Source: Pseudisothecium myosuroides (taxonomy: Eukaryota > Streptophyta > Bryopsida > Hypnales > Lembophyllaceae). From it: a stretch of 64,000 nucleotides of DNA. A model generated the notes under the pieces. The model saw only the letters and a program-made list of their open reading frames with translations, was not told the DNA's origin and ran no database searches. Of this stretch, positions 45,201 through 53,526 are shown piece by piece. Position numbers and translations under genes: made by a program. Each line of letters starts with the position of its first letter. The stretch's first letter is position 1. The stretch is from NCBI GenBank assembly GCA_951799445.1, contig OX637289.1, positions 48,646,264 to 48,710,263 of the forward strand. The letters run 5' to 3'.

Positions 45201-45783
45201 TCGCACAGTCCTCTATGGCAATATCACATGCCACTTGAATTTCTTCTCTGGCTTGTTTTTCTACAGAGATCTCATTTTGCAAATTAACCAAATGCTCTTC
45301 AACTGAATGCCTCTCGGCATTGAGAGTAACAATCTGTTCCTCTAGATCAGTAACTTGAACTAATTTTTCTTGTTGGATGCCGATCTCACGTTGCAAGTTG
45401 ACTACTCTGTCTTTCAGAAGTGATATCTGAAGGATATATTCTGTAGGTTTATGGTTCTGTGACTGGAGGGAACGACAATACCCCAGCAAACCATTTTCAC
45501 CATCTCCTACGAATTCAACCAAATCTTTCAAGGAGTTTAATTTTGGTCGCTTTCCTGTACAAGGATTAGGCGGGTACAACGAAATTTCTAACCACAAATC
45601 AATATTTGTGTCACCCGCCTGCCGCTTCTGGGGAAATGTTGAGCGTGACTCTTGTTCATGAATGAGTTTTCCACGCTGAACTATCGGAGCATATTTAGAT
45701 GCAACTGAGGCTTGAGCTTTATACGGCAAATGTAAACTAGCTTTGTCTCTCACCGCCATGATTCTTGAAAAATGACGCAACAA
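42211..45783 (-). CDS. 966-aa transposase-like protein, three exons
   Basis: Exon 1, 45,783-44,406; exon 2, 43,988-42,907; exon 3, 42,651-42,211. Junctions are GCAG/GTATAT to 'aatgccag' (phase 1) and CATTACATG/GTACGT to 'ctgatgcag' (phase 0), giving one continuous frame. Regions: a WLEISLYPPNPCTGKRPK segment near residue 70; a coiled coil about 115-235; a basic stretch; SSKNFFFVDVESVQKTMVRL leading into QGDPLIFVMEMDEAEIVHGQ; HSCIYCLQ (CxxC-like); MDRVHICTLHAFNRI; and a C-terminal VTHYMHVLVKHATWFVDQYG then SLSVWSCQAMENSHHQAKTA. The last block resembles the C-terminal part of RNase-H-fold transposase-like proteins common in eukaryotic repeats ('HYMHLL...GSL...CQ.ME..N'), but I cannot name the superfamily or its catalytic triad. 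It ends in an acidic tail. It is probably the recombinase of the 9.2-kb element. Confidence 0.7.
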
Positions 45784-46672
45784 ATGCTCCCATGCAAAAC
45801 ACTAGAAAACTATGCTCGAATTCTAGCCCTGTTATCAACTACAGTCACTAATCGATTAACAAATACAGTACTAACGTACAGTATTGGTCATGCCTTCACA
45901 TGTATAGCACTCTTGTATGCTGGAACCAAGTTCTCTGCTCACTAGCATGCCACTTACTAAAGCGGTCCTACTTTGAAACTACAGCAAAAATCTCATGCAC
46001 GCAAGCATAGTGATTAAATTTGATCTTGTCAATAAACTTGGCTTCATTGCCCGAAAGTCGATATCGATACAGATGCAATTACCGAATGGGCTTCATACAT
46101 ATCGATCTTACTATCACAGGAGTGAAAATTCTTTGGCATTGGGTTGCAACGATCAAGGTAGCCTACTAACAGTTCCTCTCTCAATTACATGACTGGCAGA
46201 TTCCTAATCAAATGCTCGCACATTTGACAGCCCAAAGATACCGGAAGCAATACCTTGACCTCATAACAGTAGAGCGTCAAATTCCTGTGCCAAACATGAT
46301 AATTGACAACGTACTACAGTCCCATGCAAAACATCTGTCCATGACTAGCTTGAGCAAAGGCAATACAAAGAGAACGCAAAGAACAAAGGGTGCGGAAGAA
46401 ACGAAACAGTAACGAAAGGTGACAAAGAATTCCGTTGGTGTTGAGAATGACAGGTTGGCAGCCATTCTTTGCCACACAGCTTTGGCGGGAGACAGGTGTA
46501 AGCTCATGACTAAGATAATGACTTCTAATCCAAGTCATGATGCTGCTGCCCTGCCTGCCCCACTGTTGATCATTTCTGCCCAGACACTCATTAGTGAAAC
46601 CAGAACGCCCTCTAGTGAGTTCGATTCTCCAAAGGGAAGAAGCCTCTTTCAGGGCTCACCTTTTCTGTAATG

Positions 46673-47556
46673 ACTGGATTTTTTTGCTAAGGCTATTTAA
46701 GACTGGATTTTGCTAAGGCTATTTTAAGACTGGATTTTTGCTAAGGCTATTTTAAGACTGGATTTTTGCTAAGGCTATTTTAAGATTGGGTTTTTGCTAA
46801 GGCTACTTTAAGATTGGATTTTTGCTAAGGCTAGGGGGGAATAAACTTCAGGGGTACTAAACTTACTAAGACCTTGGAAACAACTAAACTAAATAAAACT
46901 TTGAAAGACACTACACTAGACAAATGCAAAAGAACCTACATATCTTGAAAGCTAAACTCTGGAGGTTTCCACAAAGGTCTTGGAAACTAGACTTTGGAAC
47001 TAAACACGGGGTAGGTGCAAAGCTTCTCCGTTAAATTGGTTTTAACACCAACTTTAGGACTTCTTGATACTCCGGGGGTTCAAAGCTCCGCCGTCTACAC
47101 TTTTAACACATGCTTTAGGACTTCTACTTTGTCACTAGTTCAAAGCTTCGCCGTTTCCAAGGGGGGTCTACACAAGGAGAGAGACTTTAGAAGAGGAAAA
47201 ACTAAACTTTTAAAGAAAACACACACACAGGGTCAAAGCTTCGCCGTCCCGGAGGGGGGTCCACTCAACAAGGAAAAGATTAGAAGAGGGTTTGGAAGAA
47301 ACTTAGCAAAACATGTACAAGGAGGTCCAAAGCTTCGCCGTTCCGGAGGGGGGTCCACTCAACAAGGAGAAGATTAGAAGAGGGTTTGGAAGAAACTTTA
47401 ACAAAACATGTACAAGGAGGTTCAAAGCTTTGCCGTCCCGAAGGGGGGTCCACTCAACAAGGAGAATGTTAGAAGAGGGTGTAAGAAAAAACACAAAGAG
47501 GGAAACACACAAGTTAGACCACGTGGCAATACAAAGCTCACACGCTAAAGGCCCCT
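46673..47556 (+). repeat. LTR-like unit, copy 2, right part, with a 28-bp tandem array
   Basis: 46,673-46,832 holds six copies of 'gactggatttttgctaaggc' plus 'tattttaa'. From about 46,960 the sequence matches the tail of copy 1: 'cttggaaactagactttgga', 'aacaccaa.tttagg', repeated 'caaagcttcgccgttcc', ending 'gctaaaggcccc' at 47,542-47,553 as at 34,794-34,806. This shows that the 9.2-kb element interrupts copy 2. Confidence 0.75.
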
Positions 47557-47845
47557 CAAAGCGGCATCGCTAAGGTACGGTGGGGGGTGACTTTAGGATT
47601 AGTGCAAGATACAAAAAAGACTCTTAACTTCACAAGTTAGATCACAACACATACAAGAGTGAGAGAGAGGCTATCCACTTACAACAAAGTACCAAAAACT
47701 TCACAAAAGAGTACACAAAGCAAGGTAGAAGGACCTCCAAGGACCTTCAAAGCTTGAAAATAAGCAACAATGGAGCCAAAAGTGCTCCGAAAACACCGTA
47801 GAGGTTTTTGGCTTCAAACGCCAAAATATCCAAAATAACTTGGAG
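47557..47845 (+). repeat. 290-bp direct repeat, copy A
   Basis: Starts caaagcggcatcgctaaggt, ends ...aaaatatccaaaataacttgga. It pairs with copy B at 49,201-49,490, 1,644 bp away, with about 90 % visual similarity. Just after copy A, 'cccttatataggtttcc' (about 47,894-47,910) looks like a TATA box. The pair could be short LTRs of a TRIM-like element, but the ends are not TG...CA. Confidence 0.75.
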
Positions 47846-49200
47846 CCACGGACCCAAAACAAGAATTGGGGGTGTTCTAGAGAGAGAAATGGGGCCCTTA
47901 TATAGGTTTCCAAGGACTCATTCCTCCCTCTAGAGTTCTAAGGTAACCTTATCAACGGGGATTTTCATCCTCATCTTCAAAGATTTTCATCCTACATCCT
48001 AAATTTCTACTTCTACCATCTATGCTGGACCAACATCCTAACTTTTGAAGATTAGCTCCAATCGCCAAATGGATTGCGCCATTGGATCCAGATCGCCGTG
48101 TTTGGTCCTAGATCCCCGCGCCCCCCGTACCGAGGCCAAAAATCCATCGTAGGCTATTTTAGTTTAAAAACCAAATCGTGGTAAAATTCTAGATCTTGGG
48201 GGTCTCCTATTTTGAGAAATATGAATAGCCTAGGGTCTCCGGTAGGTGCGAGAGAGTCGGGAAGGACTTTTGGTTGACTTCGTTTCGCCATCGTATGGTC
48301 CCGTAATGCCGGTCAACGTGGCGGGGACCCCGCCACGTGGTTAATTCCCGAGGAATCTCGCCGGTTCGGGTATTTGCCGCTATTGGAATGTCGTGAAACT
48401 TCACGGAGCGCATTATTAATATAAAACAAGCTAGTCTAATTTTTAGTGAGATTTTATTGTAACCTGGGTAATTTCCATGAAATTCCCGTTGGAGGTTAGG
48501 AGGGTTGACCACCCGGATAAAGGTTCTTCTGCAAGTCGGAAGATGCCGGGATTTTTCACGTGACCTCTTAGGGAGTTGCATGAAAGACGTGCGGGTGTGT
48601 TTTCGTACCTGGCACGATTGGTCAATGGAGATTTAAACTGGACATCTCCGAGAATGAGCAACGGTGCGGGAATCTTCTGCAGGTGGAGGAATCTTGGCGA
48701 ACCGATTTCGCCGTTGGATTCCTGGCATGGGATTCACCCTAGAACATCATCCTTGGGCTGAAGATTCCTCCACGGGCCCGGTCTTGCGTGAGTGGCTCCT
48801 GCATGCTAACAATCGGGATTTCGGGAATTCGTCGATTTAATGGGGAATTCTAAATCTAACTCTAGGACCCGACTTAGTGGCCTCGCTGTGCATCCCTTGG
48901 ACCGACCTAGCCATGAATCGCCACATTCATGGTGGGATTTAGCCCTTTTGGGGCTGTGTGACTCGAATCCTCCAAATCTAACCTTTTCATTATTTCTACA
49001 TTATTTTTAGGCAAGGTTTGGGGGATTCTAAGTAAAAAACACAAATCTAGACTAAATACTATAATGGGTATGACACAACCCTATTTCAGTTCTACACTCT
49101 TTTTATGGATTTTTCTATACTTTTATCAACTTTAAATTGCAAATTTCCAAAAAAAATAATTCTACGAGTCCCAAGTGACAAATTGGGAGCTCACACCCCC
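47846..49200. other. Gene-free region between the direct repeats
   Basis: GC-richer than its surroundings, with no recognisable coding region. It contains the TATA-like site and, at 48,316-48,338, the palindrome ACGTGGCGGGG-A-CCCCGCCACGT with a G-box-like core at its right end. Confidence 0.45.
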
Positions 49201-49490
49201 CAAAGCGGCATCGCCAAGGTACGGTGGGGGGTGACTTTAGGATTAGTGTAAGACCCCAAAAGGACTCCTAAACCTCACAAGTTATCTTCACAAAACAACA
49301 CAAGAGAGAGAGAGAGGCTCTCTACTTACAACAAGGTACCAAAACTTCACCCAAGAGTATACTAAGCAAGGTAGAAGGACCCCCAAGGACCTTCAAAGCT
49401 TGAGAATAAGCAACAATGGAGCCAAAAGTGCTCCGAAAACACCATAGAGGTTTTTGGCTTAAAACGCCAAAATATCCAAAGCAAATTGGA
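49201..49490 (+). repeat. 290-bp direct repeat, copy B
   Basis: Partner of 47,557-47,845, ending 'aatatccaaagcaaattgga'. Confidence 0.75.
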
Positions 49491-49710
49491 CCCTATAGAT
49501 CACAGTGACTGGAATGCGGTGCACTTTGGGGTACACCGGTACACCTTTTAACACGGCGGGGTACACCGGTGTACCTTTCCCTTCGGGAATGCACGTCGAA
49601 GGGTGGAAATACGCCCTGACCAGGCGCGTGCGGGCTGTTGCAGACTTGTCCTTGTACAGGCGGAATGCACGTCCGACTCTGGGATACACCATGCCTCTGC
49701 AACACTAAAG
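49491..49710 (+). repeat. Short dispersed repeat rich in GGGGTACAC
   Basis: 'gtgcactttggggtacaccg' and further GGTACACC / GGTGTACC pairs, then 'gaatgcacgt' twice. A diverged copy in the same order lies at about 60,050-60,215 ('cagtgcatttgggggtacac', 'ggttac..tggtgtaac', 'aatgca'). Origin unknown. Confidence 0.55.
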
Positions 49711-50495
49711 ACCTGACTCCCTCTGGCACTCGTTGGACTTCGCGCCACGCCACGCTTTTTGAGTGGAATTCACCATGGAGGTGGCCATTGAGCTAGAGGT
49801 GGCTACTGAGCAAGGCCATGGGTTTTGGACTTGGGATTTTTAGGTGAAGAAGGAGTTGCTAGATTTAGGGGTTTTGGTTGGTTTTGGCAAGTTTGGCTAA
49901 TCAAGATAGGCGCAAACCGATGGAATTGAGAAGAAGTGTGCGGTTTAAGGGTTTTGCGTCGAAAGGTTTCAAGGGTGTTCCCGATTTTTTGACAAACTTT
50001 TTTAAGGCTAAATTTTGGCCTACCCCCCATTATCATATATTGTGCTTCCAATGGTGCAAAAAAACACCATTAAAGTATCACGATTGAAGTTGGACTTTTT
50101 GGGGGTGAGTTGACTTCCTTGATGGGATGGCATTTTGAAGTTTGAATTACGCCTACCCCCCTATTTGTGGGTGTTGTGAATCCAATGGTGGTATTGGTTT
50201 CTTCAAAAAAGTTTAGGGTTGAACACAGTGAGCGTTTCAAAAGTGTCATTTAAACACTATATTCAATATTTTGAGAGAGTCGGCCCCTCTCAAAATAGCA
50301 TTACCCATGTAGACGTCCAAAAATTGAATTTTGAGTTTAGCAAATTTAGGATGATAAACACTAAGCTCATTAGTTGTGAAGTAAAATTTCCATTAAAATG
50401 AGAGTTACTATACTCAGTAAGTCTTTAAATATATACAATTCAGTATAATAATCGTTTTTCAATTTATATAAGTGAAGATCATGCCATCTATTGAA
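49711..50495. other. Gene-free spacer
   Basis: Two similar stretches end 'tacccccCattatcatattg' and 'tacccccctatttgtgggtg' (about 50,021 and 50,153). No coding or RNA gene seen. Confidence 0.4.
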
Positions 50496-50611
50496 CACCA
50501 AGTCATGAGGTCCACAGTTGATTGTACGAGAATGCTTATCTCATTCAAGCGGTCCGAGTTCGATTCCCGTTGAGTTTGGACGAGCACCTATGAAATATAC
50601 ATGACTTGGTG
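50496..50611 (+). mobile_element. SINE-like tRNA-derived head inside a 12-bp inverted repeat
   Basis: GAGTTCGATTCCCG at 50,556-50,569 is a good Pol III B box. About 45 bp upstream, 'cagttgattgtacga' is a degenerate A box, and 'gcttatctcattcaagcggtc' between them matches the anticodon-arm/variable region seen in plant tRNA-derived SINEs. The unit is bracketed by CACCAAGTCATG (50,496-50,507) and CATGACTTGGTG (50,600-50,611), a perfect inverted repeat, which is not a SINE feature. Confidence 0.5.
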
Positions 50612-51143
50612 CTGCTAAGTAAACTTTGTAGGCAGAAAAGTTGTAACAACATAGAAGCCCCTATCCCAAAATGTGACAAGTGCTTAACACGTTAACAAAA
50701 TAAAAAGTGGTAATACCTACTACCATTTTTTTCAATTCTTTCAGATATTGAAATGCATTTTCTATAGTCAATTTAGAAGAAAACTAAAGTCAATCATAGA
50801 AACATGTAAAGGTAGAATGCAGTAATAAAATATATTCATATATAAATGCAATTGCTTCACAAAAGCAATTAATACACTGTCTTGAAACCATGATTCCAAT
50901 GGAAATCCATAAGGTTAAATCAAAACATATAAACTTATACTATTTATTGTATACCACGCAACATAGAATTTCTATTGCTTATGGAAAGCAAATCTATAGT
51001 ATAAAAACACTTAACACGCAAATATATTATGTCTCTTGTATGACGCACAATACAAAATTCTATAAGAAAACCAGAAGCATTACCTACACAATATAAAAGC
51101 AAAGTATTACTATAGAATGAACTGAATAGAGTAATATTTATGC
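50612..51143. other. AT-rich spacer
   Basis: Overlapping short ORFs on both strands without motifs. Nothing supported. Confidence 0.4.
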
Positions 51144-52625
51144 TCAAGTGGAATTCAAGGCAGCTAAACTGTCGTGAATCACTTCAATTTGAGCGGCCGG
51201 GATCTTCAACTTACACTGAGTCCTGTCCTTCTGGATCTGTGACTTCCATGCAGTCATCAAGGAATCTGTATGCTCCCAAATAGGACGGAGAGCTTTGTCA
51301 ACCTTCCAGCGTAATCCTCCTGTAGAATCCCAACCAGTGTAGAATTCTTGAATGTTTTGGTTTCTTGATGTAGGCTTGAAATACTGAATGAGCACAGAAT
51401 TGGGTTCTTTGGGGTTGCAATTTGGATCAGACAACGCTCTTGCAATCCAAACAGGCCTTGCATCGCCATCCGCGGGACAAATAGCAAGTAAGTATCCTGC
51501 ATAGACATCACGCATTACCCGAAAGGATTGTTGTGGGCGATCGCGTAATTGCCCAACATAGATGTCATCCTCTGCAAACTCTTCCCGAATCTCACCATTA
51601 TCTTCAAACTGATCTTCGATTGTCGGTGCAACACGAGTGGATGGCCAAAAGCCATCTTTCAAAGAAGATGGAGGTTCAATAGGTTCATGCAACACTGCTT
51701 TCACTGCTTGCCAGTAGTATATTAAATGCTCATACCGTCTTCTGTACTCCCCAGTTTGGTCTTCATTGGACAATTTCTTCCAGTAATTGATGAATCCCGT
51801 TAAACCCTTGAATATGTCATCAGCACCTCTCATGGGGCGTGAAAAAACGGGGACCGGCTCTCCACGTGGCCACAAACTCCGACCTTCAGAGTCTTCTTGC
51901 CATAATTTAATGCCTCCACCTTCTTTAGGAAGCCAGTCTACATCCGTGCACAGAAGCTTGTACTTCATGACTGGGCAGTCATTTGACTCCAGGTAGAATT
52001 TGAATTGTTGAGCCTTGGTGTGCCCAACAAGAGACTCGTCTCCCTCCATGATGAATCCTTGAATGAAAGCCTTAAAATTAGGCACTTCTTCTACAAGATG
52101 GGGAATTGTAGGAACCGATTCTACGTCCATGAAGGACTTCATAAGTGAAGGAATGGTGGGAAAGTTTTCTTTCTTCATCAACATGCTCCACCTCCCAAAC
52201 AGTGCATCGATATCATCATGAGTATGTCCCACGAGCATGAAATTCACATACACTTCTCGGAAAATTTTTTTGGCAACAAGAAGGGACCAGAAGCAAAACA
52301 CAAATCTATTCTTATTATCACCAGTATCATTGTCCATTTGAACATTCAAAATCGGAGGGAGTGACAGCCCTAAAATTGGGATCTCTGGAGCTGGTCGAAG
52401 AGATGTTTTGCAAATGTGATCTCCTTGTAGAACTGCATCAAAAAGAGGAGCTGATCTGGAGCCAACAAACAACTCTCTGGAGGAATACTTTGGAGGCAAT
52501 TCCAAATCTCGCAACAACTTAGCAAAGGAGCCGATTGTGTAGTTGGAATCATGAGAGAAGATATCCAGGCCATAATGGGCATAACGGACATCACCATGGG
52601 GTGGATGCACGGTTGAGTGGACCAC
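51144..52625 (-). CDS. DUF7869-like protein (transposase-like), 5'-incomplete
   Basis: Open for 493 codons with no proper ATG at its start (first codon GTG), so an upstream exon or a truncation is likely. Residues 95-107 read NVQMDNDTGDNKNRF and 131-140 VGHTHDDIDALF. The MDN..G.NKN and GHTH.DID pair is the hallmark of the DUF7869 group, often found in eukaryotic repeats and presumed to have an RNase H-like fold. The C-terminal half carries W-rich blocks (PPSSLKDGFWPSTRVAP, DVYAGYLLAICPADGDARPVW, FYTGWDSTGGLRWKVDKALR). Stop TGA at 51,144. No terminal repeats were found around it, so its element, if any, is undefined. It is unlike the other transposase-like genes in the window. Confidence 0.7.
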   Translation of the reverse strand: MVHSTVHPPHGDVRYAHYGLDIFSHDSNYTIGSFAKLLRDLELPPKYSSRELFVGSRSAPLFDAVLQGDHICKTSLRPAPEIPILGLSLPPILNVQMDNDTGDNKNRFVFCFWSLLVAKKIFREVYVNFMLVGHTHDDIDALFGRWSMLMKKENFPTIPSLMKSFMDVESVPTIPHLVEEVPNFKAFIQGFIMEGDESLVGHTKAQQFKFYLESNDCPVMKYKLLCTDVDWLPKEGGGIKLWQEDSEGRSLWPRGEPVPVFSRPMRGADDIFKGLTGFINYWKKLSNEDQTGEYRRRYEHLIYYWQAVKAVLHEPIEPPSSLKDGFWPSTRVAPTIEDQFEDNGEIREEFAEDDIYVGQLRDRPQQSFRVMRDVYAGYLLAICPADGDARPVWIARALSDPNCNPKEPNSVLIQYFKPTSRNQNIQEFYTGWDSTGGLRWKVDKALRPIWEHTDSLMTAWKSQIQKDRTQCKLKIPAAQIEVIHDSLAALNST

Positions 52626-52789
52626 TTTTCATGTCACAGTGCTTTTTCCAGTGAGACCTTTGCATTGCAAGCCACATCGTACAAAATTGACTACACCATT
52701 TGACCTACAAATTTGAACATACACTCTCAACTTGAGTGCAAAGGCAACTATATAATTATTATTAAGATATTTTCTTTACCTAAAGAGCT

Positions 52790-53012
52790 ATGGACTTTTA
52801 AAGTTGTACATTCAATTTAGAAAAGTCCATATGTTATTTTGTGAAGGCGTTTTTAATGAAAAGAACATTCTTGTAATTGTATTAGTGACTCATGACGTGT
52901 TGTAGTATAGATTGAGGCACCCCTAAACTATATTGCTTTGTTGTATTGTGGTCTTAAAATAGTAGTTATGGACTTTTGAAGCAGCTAAGTTCAGCTGTAT
53001 TTAGAAAAGTCC
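52790..53012. repeat. Two hairpins with the same stem
   Basis: ATGGACTTTT ... AAAAGTCCATA occurs at about 52,791-52,833 and again at about 52,967-53,012. Loops are about 22-28 nt and share 'tttag' before the second arm. Not coding. Confidence 0.65.
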
Positions 53013-53526
53013 ATAAAAGAATCAAAACAAGGTATTTTCTTAAATTTTTTTTTTTGATCCAAAATGTTTTTAAAAGTTACAAATGGGCTTTGAATTTATA
53101 CTTCATTTTGGGTGATTGCTTGAATGCTAGCATTCAACAGGTGCAGGGTAGAAGAAGACGGGGAACGCTATTCCCGGTCATTTGTGACGGGACTCGGGCC
53201 TGGGACGCGGGACCTGATTAGGGTTCTGAACCCACCCCTCCAGAACAGTCATTCTTCGTCTCTCTCTGCTGGTTGAATGCTTCCTTTGTGCAAAGTGTCC
53301 TAGCTATGGTGAAGTTCGATTTTACTGTTTCAATTCGGGCTTTGAGTTGGGGTGATGGCACATTTGGCGATTGCAAATTGAAGTGTTTCTAAACATTCAA
53401 TTACAGTGTTTCCTGAGGTGTTTAGGAGAACCAGTGCCTATTATAGTTATTCATTTGGCATGCAGTCTAGGGTTTAGGGTTCACAATGTGAGGGTTTAGA
53501 GGAGGAGGACGCTTATTATTGTACAG
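53013..53526 (+). promoter_or_regulatory. Presumed 5' region of the 53.5-kb gene
   Basis: A GC-rich patch (53,140-53,250) is followed by 'tctagggtttagggttcaca' (53,466-53,485), a telomere-type or telo-box repeat, about 45 bp before the ATG. No TATA box identified. A 5' non-coding exon is possible. Confidence 0.3.

Larger units (their letters stand above)
37471..46672. mobile_element. 9,202-bp DNA transposon-like element with 21-bp terminal inverted repeats and four candidate coding regions
   Basis: CATTACAGAAAAGGTGAGCC(C) at 37,471-37,491 recurs in perfect inverse at 46,652-46,672. The match continues imperfectly (AGGAGGCT against AAGAGGCT). The element splits LTR-like copy 2, whose missing tail resumes at 46,673. 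The left flank (tggatttccggctaggctaa) resembles one unit of the 28-bp tandem array just right of the element, so the insertion fell in or next to that array. No target duplication is visible. It carries plus-strand frames at 38,039-38,348, 38,715-39,723 and 40,751-41,113, and a three-exon minus-strand gene at 42,211-45,783. The superfamily is not assigned. Confidence 0.8.

Noticed and set aside
37466..46677. Target-site duplication of the 9.2-kb element
   Set aside because: The flanks read ..aaaag and actgg.. and do not match. The similarity to a tandem array on the right side explains the partial flank likeness, so no duplication is claimed.
49459..49753. Overlapping ORFs with protein-like composition on both strands
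   Set aside because: Caused by the GGTACACC/GGTGTACC repeat. No domain, no splice signals.
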